Source: Pilatotrama ljubarskyi
Taxonomy: Eukaryota > Basidiomycota > Agaricomycetes > Polyporales > Polyporaceae
Length of the DNA stretch: 64,000 nt
Assembly: GCA_022385805.1 (NCBI GenBank)
Contig: MU277680.1
Coordinates: 194,693 to 258,692 of the forward strand
Direction: 5' to 3'
The position numbers and the translations under genes were made by a program. The notes beneath the pieces are model-generated. The model worked only from the letters and a program-made list of their open reading frames with translations, did not search any database and was not told where the DNA came from. Positions within the stretch are counted from its first letter, which is position 1; every line of letters starts with the position of its first letter. Shown here piece after piece: positions 11,803 to 23,276 of this stretch.

Positions 11803-13915
11803 ATATGAGTGAGTGCCTCAGCGTGAAGTCGATCGCGGCGGAGCATGAGGGACGGGTAGGTGATTACCAGGTTTGCCTCGACGGACATGGAGACTCGCAC
11901 GCAATGTATTCTAGATGTTGCATTTTGCTTAATCATTGGTCCAGGAATCCAATGGGTATCCTTGCATTATGTGCTCAAAGCCAACTCAGGGATACGACAT
12001 ATACGAATCCACGATTAGAGATGAAAGAACAGACAGACTCGGAGAGGGCACTTCCAGGGGCTCCGGTGAAGTTGGCGCGAGTGTGAGATGCGCCGCGTGC
12101 TATTTACTCGATCGCCTAGCTCAACAGGCGGTCAACGAGTTCATCATCGAGCTCGTATCGTCCTTTCTCTGGATTTCAACCTCCAGAACAGCCATTCATC
12201 CCTCGACGGCCTGTACGTGGTGAATGACTTGAAGCGGATTCCTTGCTGACCTCTGGACACAGGAAGCCGCGGCCGAGCCGTTAGTCGCGTCCCATCTTCA
12301 ACACTGAGTCCCTTCATCAAGCTGGAGCGTCGTGCAGTGCAGGACAAGCGACCGCCTTTCGTTGTTACCCCGCCATAACTGGATACCTCTGGCATCAATT
12401 TTGACCTTCTCTCCTGCGGGCTGTAAGTCGCGCACTTGGCAATCGCTAGTACTGACTTGCCGCTCTGACGGCCTATCTCAATCAGACCACGCAGCGTGTT
12501 GACTACTGTATAATCCTGCTCAGTATCTCGACTGGAAGACTCAACACTGCGCTGAACATGGCCGAGGCAGGACTGACGCTGTCCAGTACTCGCAGAGGTG
12601 CGCAGCACATAGGCTGTCGTCTAGCGCTTGTTGTGACGCTCCGAATTCCCCTCCAAGTTCCCCCGGAGTCCTTCGACGCCTTCACAGGGCTGGTCGCGGC
12701 TCCGGGCTCCCGCGACGCTTTGGTCCTCACGAGTCCTCATCAACACTGGATGCCCGAGCTCGCTGTAGCTCGGGGAGAGATCACGACCTTCTCCGACGGT
12801 CGATGCCAGGGGCGGCACAAGTATTCTCGAGGGCCCTCAAGCAGGCCATGCCCGCGACAGCCCCCACATTGCCTATATCGCCAGGAGCCTCTCCTTTTGA
12901 CGGGCTCCGCGAGTACTGTGGCCTACTCTATCTGAGAGCGACTGGCAGCGAGTGCGGTGCAGCCTTCCTGGGGGAGGAATGCTACAAACGCAGCTGACGA
13001 AGGCCCTGCAGGAAGAGGCCGACATCGGTACCGCCCGGATCGAGCAATGTCGTGTTGCCCGTCCAGAGTGGGACGACACCAGGCGTTTTACGGTCATTTT
13101 CTGCGTCACTGCCTCGCCCAGCTGCGTAACCTGCTCGACCGCCCTGGAGCCATCAAACTATAGCTGCTCACGTACAGCGCCTGTGTCTCGAGCTTTCGGG
13201 CCTGGAAATCTCTCGACATCCTCCGTTATGTGAGGGGATTTCCACGAACATCAGGGACCATGGTAATATCCTGTCAGAGCCCTCATGCGCGGCAGAGTAT
13301 GAAGCTGTCATGCACACCGCCGTCGCTTTCTACGTGACGACTTTCTACGTGACGACCTTTGTGCAGAAGTATGGACGTCTTCCTACTCCGCCAGTGAACA
13401 TGCAGAACCCTCGGGACACATGACATCGTAATCATACACATTTCGGCTCATTTGTAGTGCTCTGCTATTGGTATTCAATATTCATTCTTGACTACTCGAG
13501 TAGTACGACAGCGATGAATTTGGGTCTTCTCTGTGTCGGCTAATCTCTCGAGTCCAAGCCATACCTCTTGGAGAAGGTACGGGCAGAATATCGATCGTGC
13601 ATACATGCTGCTGCCTCCCTCACCGAAGATGTCCCATACGACCGTCCGACCGTCCGACTGACGACTAATGCTACTGGTACAGATGACGATGCCTACAGCA
13701 ACTGATGCCCCGGTTACACATGATGTCCATATGAATCCATACTAGAAACCTAAACCAAGCAGGCGCGAGAGGAGAAAAAGGGAATTGGACCTCCGGAACG
13801 GGGGAAAGCGGGATCCGTTAGAGCGTGAAGGGCAGTATATATAAAAATTTGTAGTCTAGGTAGGAAACTAGCAGTACAGACCGTGAGTGAGGAGGCATAC
13901 AATACATAGTGTGGA
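11803..13915. other. Gene-poor 2.1-kb stretch between RTF1 and ATG1
   Basis: No gene can be assembled with confidence. Open frames are short and change frame repeatedly on both strands, which suggests eroded coding sequence. The only recognisable trace is an F-box-like start on the minus strand at 12506-12559, listed separately. The last 200 bases are the 3' flank of ATG1. Confidence 0.4.
12506..12559 (-). pseudogene. F-box-like N-terminal fragment
   Basis: An ATG at 12559 opens 18 codons containing SLPVEILSRIIQ, the usual first line of a fungal F-box (LPxEIL..I). The frame then meets a stop that overlaps a possible donor (GTAGTC). I could not find a convincing continuation, so this is at most the relic or first exon of an F-box gene; chance resemblance is possible. 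Confidence 0.25.
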
Positions 13916-16900
13916 CTACAGCTCTTGCGGCGGAGGATCGAGGACGGGGACATCCCACGGAGCGGGTATTCGAGGGACATCGACCAGATTGTGATCGAGT
14001 CGCGCGTCCTTGACGCGCTCCCTGTCGGTCATGCCCATCCGGACACGACACCGGACGAGACGGAGCTTCGTTCGCTTGATCCCTGTACTCGCTATTAGCA
14101 GCCGTGCCTGAGTAGCGACACGAATAATACGCACAGGTAGAGATGGTATTGCGATCCTCTTCCAGGAACGGATTGTCCGATTGTAGAAGATCATCCTGAA
14201 GGGCATACAAGCACCACAGGGACTCCTCGTACAGCTTCTCGCATTCGTCGGGTGTCTGTGCTTGGTCGAACAACTCCTTCCGAGCAGCGGTTCGGCTCTG
14301 CGTGGCCAAATCGGTGGTTCAAGGCGCAAGACGATATCTCTGACAAAATGTTCACGTACCAGCATTAGCGCACGATCATACACGAGCTGGTCCAGGAAGG
14401 TCGGAGGACCGATGTACTGTGCAGGAAGCCAAGTCTTGACCAACGCAGCCCGGTCGTGACACTTGATGAAGTGCTCCTTGAACCACGCCAGCGCTATCTC
14501 AACGTCGTCAGAACGATTATGCAGTACATAGCTGAGTCTACGGACCTTCGTCAAATCCCTCGCTGACCTCCAATTCGCCCTCCGGATCTCGCATCTGCAG
14601 GTGCTCGTGGTAGTTCCGCAATTTGTCGATACCCTTCTGCGCAAATGACATGAGGAGCATATAGAGGGCGACGCAAGTCATAGCATTATATTCGGCTTGG
14701 ATATCCGCATTCTTTCGCCGCGCAGCGAGCCGCTCGGGTTCGCCTTCACGTCTTGAGAACTTGGTAGGGTCTGGAAGCGGTTCTGGATGAGCGTGCGTCA
14801 GATCATGCTGGTGCCCGGAATGAGACATCTCGCACGTACTCTGTGGGAACGCCTTGACATAGTCGTACATCTCGTCCGCCCAACGCTCCAGTACTTCCGT
14901 CTTCTGTGCCAGCTCCTCAAGCGACGAGAGCAGCTCTTCCTCCTCTGCGTCCCGCTGACCCTGCAACTCCAGACCAAGACCTTGACCGCGAGCACCACCG
15001 AAGGTTTGAGTTCGCCTGGGGGACGAAGGAGTATACTCTCGATTGTACGACGGACGTCGCTTGGTGCTTCCACCCCGGAGGATCCCGGTAGCGATGTTGA
15101 GTGCACGCGTGAGGGCGTTGCCGCTACCTCGGGAGCCGGCACCCGACGGAGACGACGATAGAGGCACATTGGATATAGGTGGAGGAGGGAATGTGGTTGG
15201 GCTTGGCGACTCAGCGTTGGGGTCATCTCCGCCTAGGTTCAGAGCGTCCTCATTCAGCGGTGAAGGACCTCTGCGATCGCGAAGCGGCCGGCGACGGGAG
15301 GTAATCTCTGCAAAGACCTGAGATGCGCCGCATGCTACAAGTACTGTAACTCTTACCATCGACGGCGCGGTTGATCTCTACTGCACGCCGGTCACCCACC
15401 AACACGTATTCGCGACGGAGCATGCCGTCTTCCTCGGTCTCGCCAGGTATTAGGGAAGTGTCCGGGGTATTCGAAGAGAGCGGCTTCGACTGCGTGGGAG
15501 GACTAAAACTAGGGGCTTGGGTAGGTGGCGATCGTGAGCGCGACGGCCCTGCGAGGTTCTCCATAGCACTGTGGGTGTTTCAGCGAACCCTGTTCAACAA
15601 CATTTGTCGGACAAACGTACCCATCAGGTGGTGGGTTGTCCATCGAAGTACGACCGCCCGTTTGGGACCTACGTCTGAACTTGATCTTTGCCGGTGGTAT
15701 CATTGCCTTCGGATCTAACACTTCGGGAGGGATGACGCGGTGGTGATCTGGAATGCGGTCGGGCTCGTCGTCCTCCTCAGGTGGTGGTGGTGTGGGTTCC
15801 TTTGGTCTAGGAAACTTGGACTTCACCATCGCCGTACTCGTGAAGAACTCTTCAAAACTCGCGCGTTCTGCAGGCATCCGCTTGAGCAAGGCGCGGATGA
15901 GTGTCTTGATATCAGAGGGGACCGGCTTGACCTCGTCGCCTTTCGCTTGCGCCCGAGCCAACGCTTGTGGATCCTCATCAGGGAATTTGATGCCCTTGGA
16001 GTCCTCAATCTTCTTGAGCAACTCTATGTGGTTCTGTGCACGGAAGGGAGGCTTTCCGACTGCCATCTCGTACAGGACCGCGCCGACCGACCATAGGTCC
16101 GCCTTGGAATCATACTTCTGGTAGCTCAGAATCTCTGGCGCCATGTACAATCTAGGGTAGGTGAGTACAAGCGATAGTATGGAGAGACACATACGCACGG
16201 TGACCCGCACAACGTCTCCGCCATCATGGCTTGTGGCAAGAAACGCGCAAACCCGAAGTCGGCTACCTTCAACACAGGCACACCCAACGGATGCCCTCGC
16301 GAGTATTCATCCGGGCCTGCCGGTTTCAAGAGTAAATTCTAGGCCTGCGTAAGAAGAGAGGATCTGGAGCAGAGAGTAATGCGCATACCTGAGGCTTGAT
16401 ATCGCGGTGTATGAGATTACGCTGCCGGAGGAACTTGATGGCTCGAGCTTTCGAACCTCACGCTTTAGATACGGACTGCAAGGGACGACCTCCCAGCTCA
16501 CCTAGCTGCCTCAAGAAGCTGCGGACAACAATCTCACTCAAGCCACCAGACTTCGGATGCGGATAGTATGTCGGTGCGGCTCCAGGCGATGGGATGTACT
16601 CCAAGCCTTCTACGCGTCCACGCTTCTTGATATAATTCGCAAGGTCTCCTCCGGCACAAAACTCCATGATGAGGTAAATATTCCGCTCGGCACGCTAATA
16701 GACTTGTTAGTGACAGAGCAAATCAAACGGCATCAGGCCTACCGCCTGTATGGCGGCGATACCCCAATGCACTTACTATCACGTCCAGTAGGCGGGTAAT
16801 GTGTCGGTGGGAGAGACTCTTCAAGATCTCTATCTCCCCTTGCAGGTTGTCAAACAGCTTGGGACTGAGGCCGCTCCTGTTGACAGTCTTTATCGCTACC

Positions 16901-17149
16901 TGCTGGTGTGTTTGCTACAAGATACCCCTCAGCTCAAGATTACCCTATAACTGAATGTCCGAGACATACCTCGTGGTATCCGCGATAGACTGTCGCAAAG
17001 CTCCCCTTTCCCAAATCGCTCACAATGACATACGGCCTCACCTCCGTATCTTCTGCTCGGAGCATCCTCTCGGTCGTCGACTTCGTAGCGCGCTTGGTGG
17101 TGGTAGGTGCGGAAGGGGTGGCTGGCCCAGGGATCGCAGAGGGTGCCAT
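13916..17149 (-). CDS. ATG1: Autophagy-initiating serine/threonine kinase ATG1, 873 aa
   Basis: Twelve exons (17149-16970, 16914-16777, 16694-16502, 16447-16389, 16338-16199, 16151-15621, 15568-15357, 15307-14840, 14782-14546, 14493-14360, 14297-14135, 14082-13916) give 874 codons with every phase consistent. The product is the ULK/Atg1 kinase that starts autophagosome formation with Atg13 and Atg17. The kinase domain runs from about residue 38 to 340: glycine loop [12 protein letters not shown] lysine at 69, HRDIKPQN (Asp186), DFGFAR (Asp217) and MAPEIL. A Ser/Pro-rich regulatory linker follows. The C-terminal Atg1-specific region (about 600-873, the MIT-type part that binds Atg13) contains the long helical stretch beginning [16 protein letters not shown]. 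Length matches other basidiomycete ATG1 proteins. The exon 7/8 join was chosen to keep frame and is the least certain. Confidence 0.93.
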
Positions 17150-17706
17150 TGAGTGCTACGCGTAGTGTACACAGGTCAAGAAAGTCTCGGTCAGCAACCG
17201 CCGCGGTCTCGATGATACATGGAGGTCTGTAGTTGTCTGAAGAAGAGGCCCAGAAGAAAGCTTGATACTTCTAGCTCAGACCTGGAGGTACGGATACAAG
17301 CAGGATATGTAAGGCAAGTGTGTAAGTACCGCCTTTTAATGCACGCGCTTATGTCAGCCATGTACCCCTCTGAAGACAATGCCCTTCGTGCCCCCGTAGC
17401 GACCGATTCTCACCTCTAACTGGAATCAGGCGTAGTGGCATAAATGCCCCCGCGCCATCTTAGTACGAGTGGAAGTTCAAAACATGGGTGATTTGGGTCA
17501 CTAACAGAGTAAAGCATAGCGAGCATCCTTCAAGGATGACCTGAGAAGCGCCCATCCAACGGGAGAGCATTGGAGCAAGATCCGTTCTCCTCAATAAGTC
17601 TCGGAAAACGCTACGTCTACCCTGGTTCCCGAACGCATCCGAAAAGAGAATCATCAGCACCACTGAAGAAAATCTGCGTCAACTACACTTGGACTCACCA
17701 CTCCCC
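17150..17706. promoter_or_regulatory. ATG1 upstream region and FOL1 3' flank
   Basis: 557 bases between FOL1 (minus, ending at 17707) and ATG1 (minus, starting at 17149). No gene seen; it should hold the ATG1 promoter and the FOL1 polyadenylation region. Confidence 0.4.
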
Positions 17707-20447
17707 TCAAGACCAGAGTGCCGAGCTGACTCTTACGGCGTCCCCAAGGCGTAGGACGTCGTGCACTCGCACCACTGTCGCCCCCTGCTGCACAGCGCAG
17801 CTCACCACAGAGGCAGTGGCGAAATCACGCTCAACCGGCCGCGTCTGCCGACCCTCGTAGTTGCCCACCGTGTCTGGCCGCTCCAGGATCGCTCCCAGGA
17901 ACGACTTCCGCGACGCACCAATCAACATGGGGTACCCGGCCAGCGGGTTGCGTGAGGGACGTGAAGGCGGAGCGGTGAGGTTTTGTAGGTGCGGCGAGTA
18001 GTCGCTCACGATGGTGGAGGCGTCCCGAAGTACCTCTAGATTGCCTTCGACCGTCTTGCTGAACCCGAGCCCCGGATCGACCACCACCAGCCAGCGCCGG
18101 ATGCCACCACGGCCCCTGACCGCGGCATCGACTTTTGCACCAAGTTCTACGCGAACGCCCTCAAGCACGGCTCCCCGGCCGTCGTCGTCCGCGGCGTAGT
18201 CGTACTGAGAGTAGTCCTTGTTCGCAGATGCGGGTCCGCGCGAGTGCATGAGAATGACGGGCACAGCGAGATCGCGCGCGACCTGCCGCATTTTCGTGAA
18301 GTGCTCTGCGGATCGTGCAGTGACAGGCCAATCAGGTCCGGTGAAGGCATATACGTCGTTGATGCAGTTTGCGCCAGCGTGTACCGACTCCTCTGCGACC
18401 TCCCAGCGGAAAGTATCCACGCTGATGAGCGTACCTGCGGTCTTCGCGATGGTTGGCATCTTACCGCCCGGTGTGATGACGGCGCCTTCTTGCCACAGCC
18501 CACGGATGGCTTGCACAACCGGGACCACGCGAGAGAACTCTTCCTCCGGGGAGACATACGCAGCACCCGGTCGTGTAGAGTAGCCCCCAATGTCGATGAT
18601 ATTCGCCCCATCAGACACTGCAGAGTTAGCGTATGAGAGAGCATCCGGAAGGCTGTAGTGGGCGGAGCCATCCGAAAACGAGTCCGGGGTCGCGTTGAGT
18701 GTTGCCATGATGTATGTCTTCCGGGACGGCTGTTTGCTACTGGAGGCATGCGAGGTGACGGGGAACGTCCAGTAAGTAGCTGTTGGTGGCACGGGGCGGA
18801 TTCTGGATAGGTGGGGAGGTTTGTCGCCTTCATGATTGGGAAGCGGATATCTTGGAAAGGGTAACACCTTGTGCATGGCAGGAGCAATTGAAGGCCGCGC
18901 CATGAGAGCTGCCAGTGTCGCCTCGACCGTCTTCCCGGTAGAAGGAATGACATAGTCTGGTATCATGCTGCAAGTTCATGAGTTCAGAGGTCGTGATTGA
19001 AGAGACAGCAAATATACTGCGCATACTCTGTGAGTGGTCGCAGGACGAACTCTCTCTCGCCCAGGCGTGGGTGCGGGATGAGGAGCTCCCCGCTGAGATT
19101 GTCAAGGGTGCTTCGCGCGGAATCGGGCCTAGTATCCATGACCAGAGAATCATACAATACGATATCGAGGTCGATTGCCCTCGGCCCATTGCGGAAAGAT
19201 TCAACGCGTCCGACAGCGGCTTCGATGTGCTTCAGGAAGGCCAAGAGAGCGCAAGGCTCAAGATCCGTCTCGATCTGGCCGGAGCGTCAGCACGGAGGCC
19301 GACTTCACTGATTTCGCACGTACCATACATGCGCAATTAATGAACCTTGGTTGCTCTGCGACATACATCGGCGCCGTCTCGTACATGAAGCTCGTATCCA
19401 CCACGACGACGCGGGGGTCGCCAGACCAGCTGTCGAGGTCCGCACCGGGAGCTTCGAGCAGGCGGAGTGCGCATTCGATGTTTGCAAACCGATCACCCAC
19501 GTTGGCACCAATTGCAATGGCAGCCCTGTGAGGGAGCGAAGGATCAGAGGAACGATCCCTTGATGCTGAGAGAGTCCCTGATGTCGACAGAACAGGGAGT
19601 AGACTAGAAGTTGCAGGAGTAGAGACAGCCGTTGGCGTTGAGGTGTTCGTGCTGTCCACATATAGGTCGGCGAAGGAACGTGTCACTTCGACCTCGGACG
19701 CCTCCGCCGTCAGTAGCGCGCTGGGCTTCGAGATACGCACGGTCGATCGAGCGCTTTCATCCGCCACGGACGACAGCGTTAACTTCGCGACCTCCGACGC
19801 CAGGGACTCAACTGTCAGGTACTTGGAGTCGGCTACGTACTAGAGGAATACCTCAGGATCGCTTTCTCGACTAGAAGCAACGGAACTCACGTCGAAAATC
19901 CGCTGCTCTAAGTTGCGGTAATCGAGTGTGACATCTCGCGTTCTCTTCTTCGTTAACGAGACGTCGATCCGCACGCTCTGCTTGCGCTGGCGTTCATGAG
20001 GATGAATGCCTAGGATCGCGTAGCACGCCAGATCGCGCAGGTGGAACGTCTCCTGCTGCGGATCCACATTCGGGCCAGGCTTTGTGAACTCGATGCTGTA
20101 TGATGCGCCGTAAAGCAGTGCCTTCGTCCTGGCAATTTCGAGTGTAAGCGCGCCAGTTTCCGGAAACCGTCGTGCATGGGTCTCGCAAATGCGGTCTGCG
20201 AAAGCCTCGAGCGAGGGAAAGACCTCGGCGTCTCCGACGGCCTTAATGTTGGAGGCGACCGCGGAGTAGTTGACCGAGTGCGTGAGGTCGTCATTGGCCG
20301 CCGCGCGACGGACATCGTGCGCGATGCCGCATGTGATCAGGACGGGTTGCGCATGCGGCGTGCTCGCTGGCCAACGCGAGCCGTCCGAAAACGAGACCGT
20401 GAGGGCGAGATCCTTGACCCGGATGAAGTCGCTAAGGGAAGTAGGCA
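17707..20447 (-). CDS. FOL1: Trifunctional folate synthesis protein FOL1 (DHNA-HPPK-DHPS)
   Basis: Four exons are clear (20447-19891, 19839-19324, 19274-19027, 18967-17707), about 860 residues. The protein catalyses three successive folate steps. Two dihydroneopterin-aldolase-like repeats occupy about residues 1-230 (the second with CYAILGIHPHERQRKQ). The pyrophosphokinase follows from about 290, with IAIGANVGDRF and NGPRAIDLDIVLYD. The dihydropteroate synthase, the sulfonamide target, starts near 525 with MATLNATPDSFSDGS, then DIGGYSTRPGA, SVDTFR, VVVDPGLGFSKT, GASRKSFLG and RVHDV. Exon 20447 begins with the last two bases of a codon (TG) after an AG acceptor and no in-frame Met follows, so the start lies in an unresolved upstream exon; an A|TG start codon split by an intron would put Met exactly where the family begins. 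Confidence 0.9.
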
Positions 20448-20766
20448 CTGTTCACCTCCGAAAATGGACGTATCCGGGGACTTCCTACCTCATCGTGATG
20501 GACGATGTGCGCGGTCCGAGACAGAGGAGGGCGGCCTGAGCGCTCGGGATCAAAAAGCCGGTGAAGGTACTCCAGACTCAAACGGGGGACGATCGCGCCC
20601 TCTCGCCCAAATATGGCAAGCGCCACCCCGCCGCCGCTGGCTTGAAATGGAAATGGGCGGGACAGGTACCTCGCGTAAGTTGGCGCCCAGTGACCGTCCG
20701 GGGAGAAGGCTCGCGGCTCATACAGGATCCTCCAGCTGTAAATCTTTGACACATTACTCTCTGGCA
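20448..20766. promoter_or_regulatory. Shared FOL1/EMC2 upstream region with hidden FOL1 5' exon
   Basis: 319 bases between the visible FOL1 coding start (minus) and the EMC2 ATG (plus). It must hold both promoters and the unresolved FOL1 first exon. Minus-strand ATGs are present, but none gives a clearly better splice than the others. Confidence 0.45.
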
Positions 20767-21950
20767 ATGGAGGTCGCATTCTCACTGCAGAGGCTCGCTG
20801 TCTACAAGCCGCGACAGTCCAAGAAATCCAAGCAGACACTGGACGAGGGCTTGGTTCTCCTCGGACGTGGAGCATATGCTAGCAAGGGCGAGGCAGGTGC
20901 GCATCCCTTGACCTAAATGTCCTCGTGCAGCTCATCATCTTCAACGTTTAGGCTGGGATGCGCTTGAGAAACTAGCGTTGGCAGCTTTGGACTACGGGAA
21001 TACCGAGGTCGCTGACGTGCGTGTATCCTTCATGAGACGCGGCATGAATCTCTCAACCCTCTTCGACGAACCAGCGATGCCTTAAGATACTATCTGACAA
21101 GTTTCCCGACTCACCAAGAGTCTACTGTCTCACCGGTATCAGGATGGAGGCAACGGAGTCACCCGAGGTTGTGCTGCGATACTACGACGAGCTGCTCGCA
21201 GAGGACTCCTCGAACTCAGTGAGTATTCCTTCCCGCTGTATCTGCACTCCAGACCGAACCGCGTTCCAGGCAATATGGCGCCGCAAGGCAAATGTACTCC
21301 GCCAAATAGGCAAGATTGACCGAGCGGTCGAAGAGCTCTCCGCCATGCTCGATACGTACTACACCGAGGTCGAGGGGTGGCTTGAGCTCGCGGACATATA
21401 CCTCTCATGTCAACAGTGCGTTTTGCTTTTCATATGCTTACCGCATCTACTCACTACCGGTCAAGGTATACCTATGCTCTGCAGTCCCTCTCCCATGCCC
21501 TCCTCCTCTCCCCACAGAACCCCGCGTACTTTCTGCAGTTCGCGGAGACGGCCTACCTAGCCGAGGACATCCCACTTGCCCTCAAAATGTTCCTCCAGAC
21601 CGTCGACATGACAGACGACGACGATGGCGATATGACTCCCAGCGATTCGGTACCCACGGGCATCACTCTGCGAGCATGGTTTGGCGTGAAGCTTGTGAGA
21701 ATCCATCCACAAGCCTCACCGAACGTTGCTCATCCCTTTTCGCCGACAGTGCACTCGCAAACTCATAACAGAGCCTCGCGCTGCTTCTTCCTCCCCATCA
21801 AATACGCCAGCACCGATACCGTCATATCTGTCCGCCTTGGACAACTTGTCGACGGAACGCCTGCGAACTGGATACCTAGACATCAAGCATGAGTCTCCTC
21901 CCGCCGCGGAGGGCGACCTCATCGCTGCCCTTACTACCCTCGTGAAGTGA
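20767..21950 (+). CDS. EMC2: ER membrane protein complex subunit 2 (EMC2), 304 aa
   Basis: Six exons (20767-20896, 20952-21016, 21075-21218, 21270-21415, 21466-21694, 21750-21950) give 305 codons. EMC2 (TTC35) is the cytosolic TPR scaffold of the ER membrane complex, which inserts tail-anchored and multipass membrane proteins. The helix-turn-helix TPR pattern is visible throughout: LALAALDYGNTEVADRCLKI, the A-IWRRKANVLRQIGKIDRAV repeat and TYALQSLSHALLLSPQNPAY, which is the strongest family match. An acidic insert (MTDDDDGDMTPSD) sits near residue 215. There is no signal peptide or membrane span, as expected. Length is in the family range. Confidence 0.92.
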
Positions 21951-22301
21951 AATAGTGTGCATGTTCCACCGTCGATGTTAATAAGAGACGAGATACCCCG
22001 GAGCGCAGGCGTCTCGACCACATCGCACTGTTTCTTGTCCCCCTATGCAGACGTGTACTGATTTGCGTCATAACGTACCCCGCTCAGTCGCACAAGTTGT
22101 TTCTCGTTGCCCTAAATCATAATCGTATACGGGGCATATGTGCGCGGATAGAGTAACATGAAAGCGAGATGCGAGTGATACAGCGGATGCAGCTCCCAAA
22201 CCAACAACACTCCAAGGCCGTCATGCGACGTCGTCGAGGGGCTCTAGGCCCAAGGGGTGTGGACGCCTGATGCGTCTAGTGAAGTCCCGGAGCAGGATGT
22301 T
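21951..22301. other. Intergenic, convergent 3' ends
   Basis: 3' flanks of EMC2 and the eS30 gene. No gene seen. Confidence 0.4.
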
Positions 22302-22825
22302 TTACTTCTCGGGGTTGGCGTTCCTGGAGGGCGGTGGACGTCAGTAAAGAGCGTCAAGACGGATAGATACGAATTGGAGAGCGAGTCAGATAGGAGCGAA
22401 AGACAGATGATTGTTTATCAACACGATAGTTTCAGTGTGAACTATGCAAGAATTCGTTGTGTCATCTTGAAGCGATGCAGAGAGCACGGGGAGGCCGTGC
22501 GCTAGCCTGCGAAAAAAGGGCCTGGGGAAGTTACTCACATTCTCCGCTTGCCACCAGGGAGGGTGGTCACGTTAACGAAGCTGCAGAGCCGTTCAGTATA
22601 CTTTCCACAGTTTTGAAAGGCTAGCAAACGCACCGGCGGTTGTAGAGCATCCGCTTCTTGGCACGGCCCTTGGGGGTCTTCTTCTTCTCCTGCTTTTCGA
22701 CCTTGGGGGTCTGAGACTTGACCTTACCCGCACGGGCGAGAGAGCCGTGAACTACAGCATTCCAACAGAACAGATGAGCAATGCATCGCGAGAGACAGCA
22801 GCGAGGAGTAGCGACCTTTTCCCAT
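22302..22825 (-). CDS. RPS30: Ribosomal protein eS30 (RPS30), with a 2-nt frame break
   Basis: Four exons can be placed: 22825-22816 (10 nt), 22751-22634, 22582-22539 and 22323-22302. They encode the small 40S protein eS30, with no ubiquitin-like fusion. Matches are [14 protein letters not shown], the basic core [17 protein letters not shown], then VNVTT, GGKRRM and the NANPEK end. The third exon holds 44 nt where 42 are needed to keep VNVTT in frame with PGGKRRM; the plus strand reads gggagaggg where gggaggg is expected, as if GA were doubled. Read literally, the frame ends soon after VNVTT. The last intron is 215 nt, long for this window but common in ribosomal protein genes. A sequencing or assembly error is the simplest explanation for the break. 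Confidence 0.85.
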
Positions 22826-23276
22826 ATTGACTTGCTGTGGGCAGGAGGTGGTCGCGGTCGATGAGTAAGTCAAAAGGTGGTCCTGTACAGATCTACCGCA
22901 GATTTCGAGCGGAGCTCGAAACTGGGCACCGCAGCCAGATCAACTCTTGAGCGCCTGAATGCACATTGCTACCAGATATCTTCCGCTTGGGCGCTTTTGC
23001 GACCGTTCCGTACTGGCCCCTGAACAACTTCTGAGGGTACGCTTGGTCGCTCGCGCGGTTCTGTTAACACTCAGTTAAATGGAGCTTGACGTTTCGATTG
23101 GCTGAGGCTAGCTAGCAGAGCTGTTCTCCAGCTTGAAGTTGCGCTGGATACAGCTATCGCTCGTGTGCGACTCTCGACAGATCATTGTATTTTGCCCAGC
23201 GGGGCGGATACATCGCTTCTACGTCTTAGGATTCCAACTCGTGATAATGTACATCATCTCTTCTGCATCACATGTT
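22826..23276. promoter_or_regulatory. eS30 upstream region
   Basis: 451 bases between the aldo-keto reductase stop (minus, 23277) and the eS30 start. It should contain the eS30 promoter. A minus-strand frame at about 22930-23055 stays open, but it has no start and no recognised similarity. Confidence 0.4.

Noticed and set aside
12558..13233. Several plus-strand frames of 90-125 codons
   Set aside because: I tried to fit an F-box/LRR gene, but no two frames could be joined with plausible introns or motifs.
17221..17663. Short frames between ATG1 and FOL1
   Set aside because: Below 70 codons on both strands and without motifs.
22920..23060. Minus-strand open stretch upstream of eS30 (basic, with KAPKRK)
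   Set aside because: No start, no acceptor/donor partner and no family match; taken as promoter sequence.
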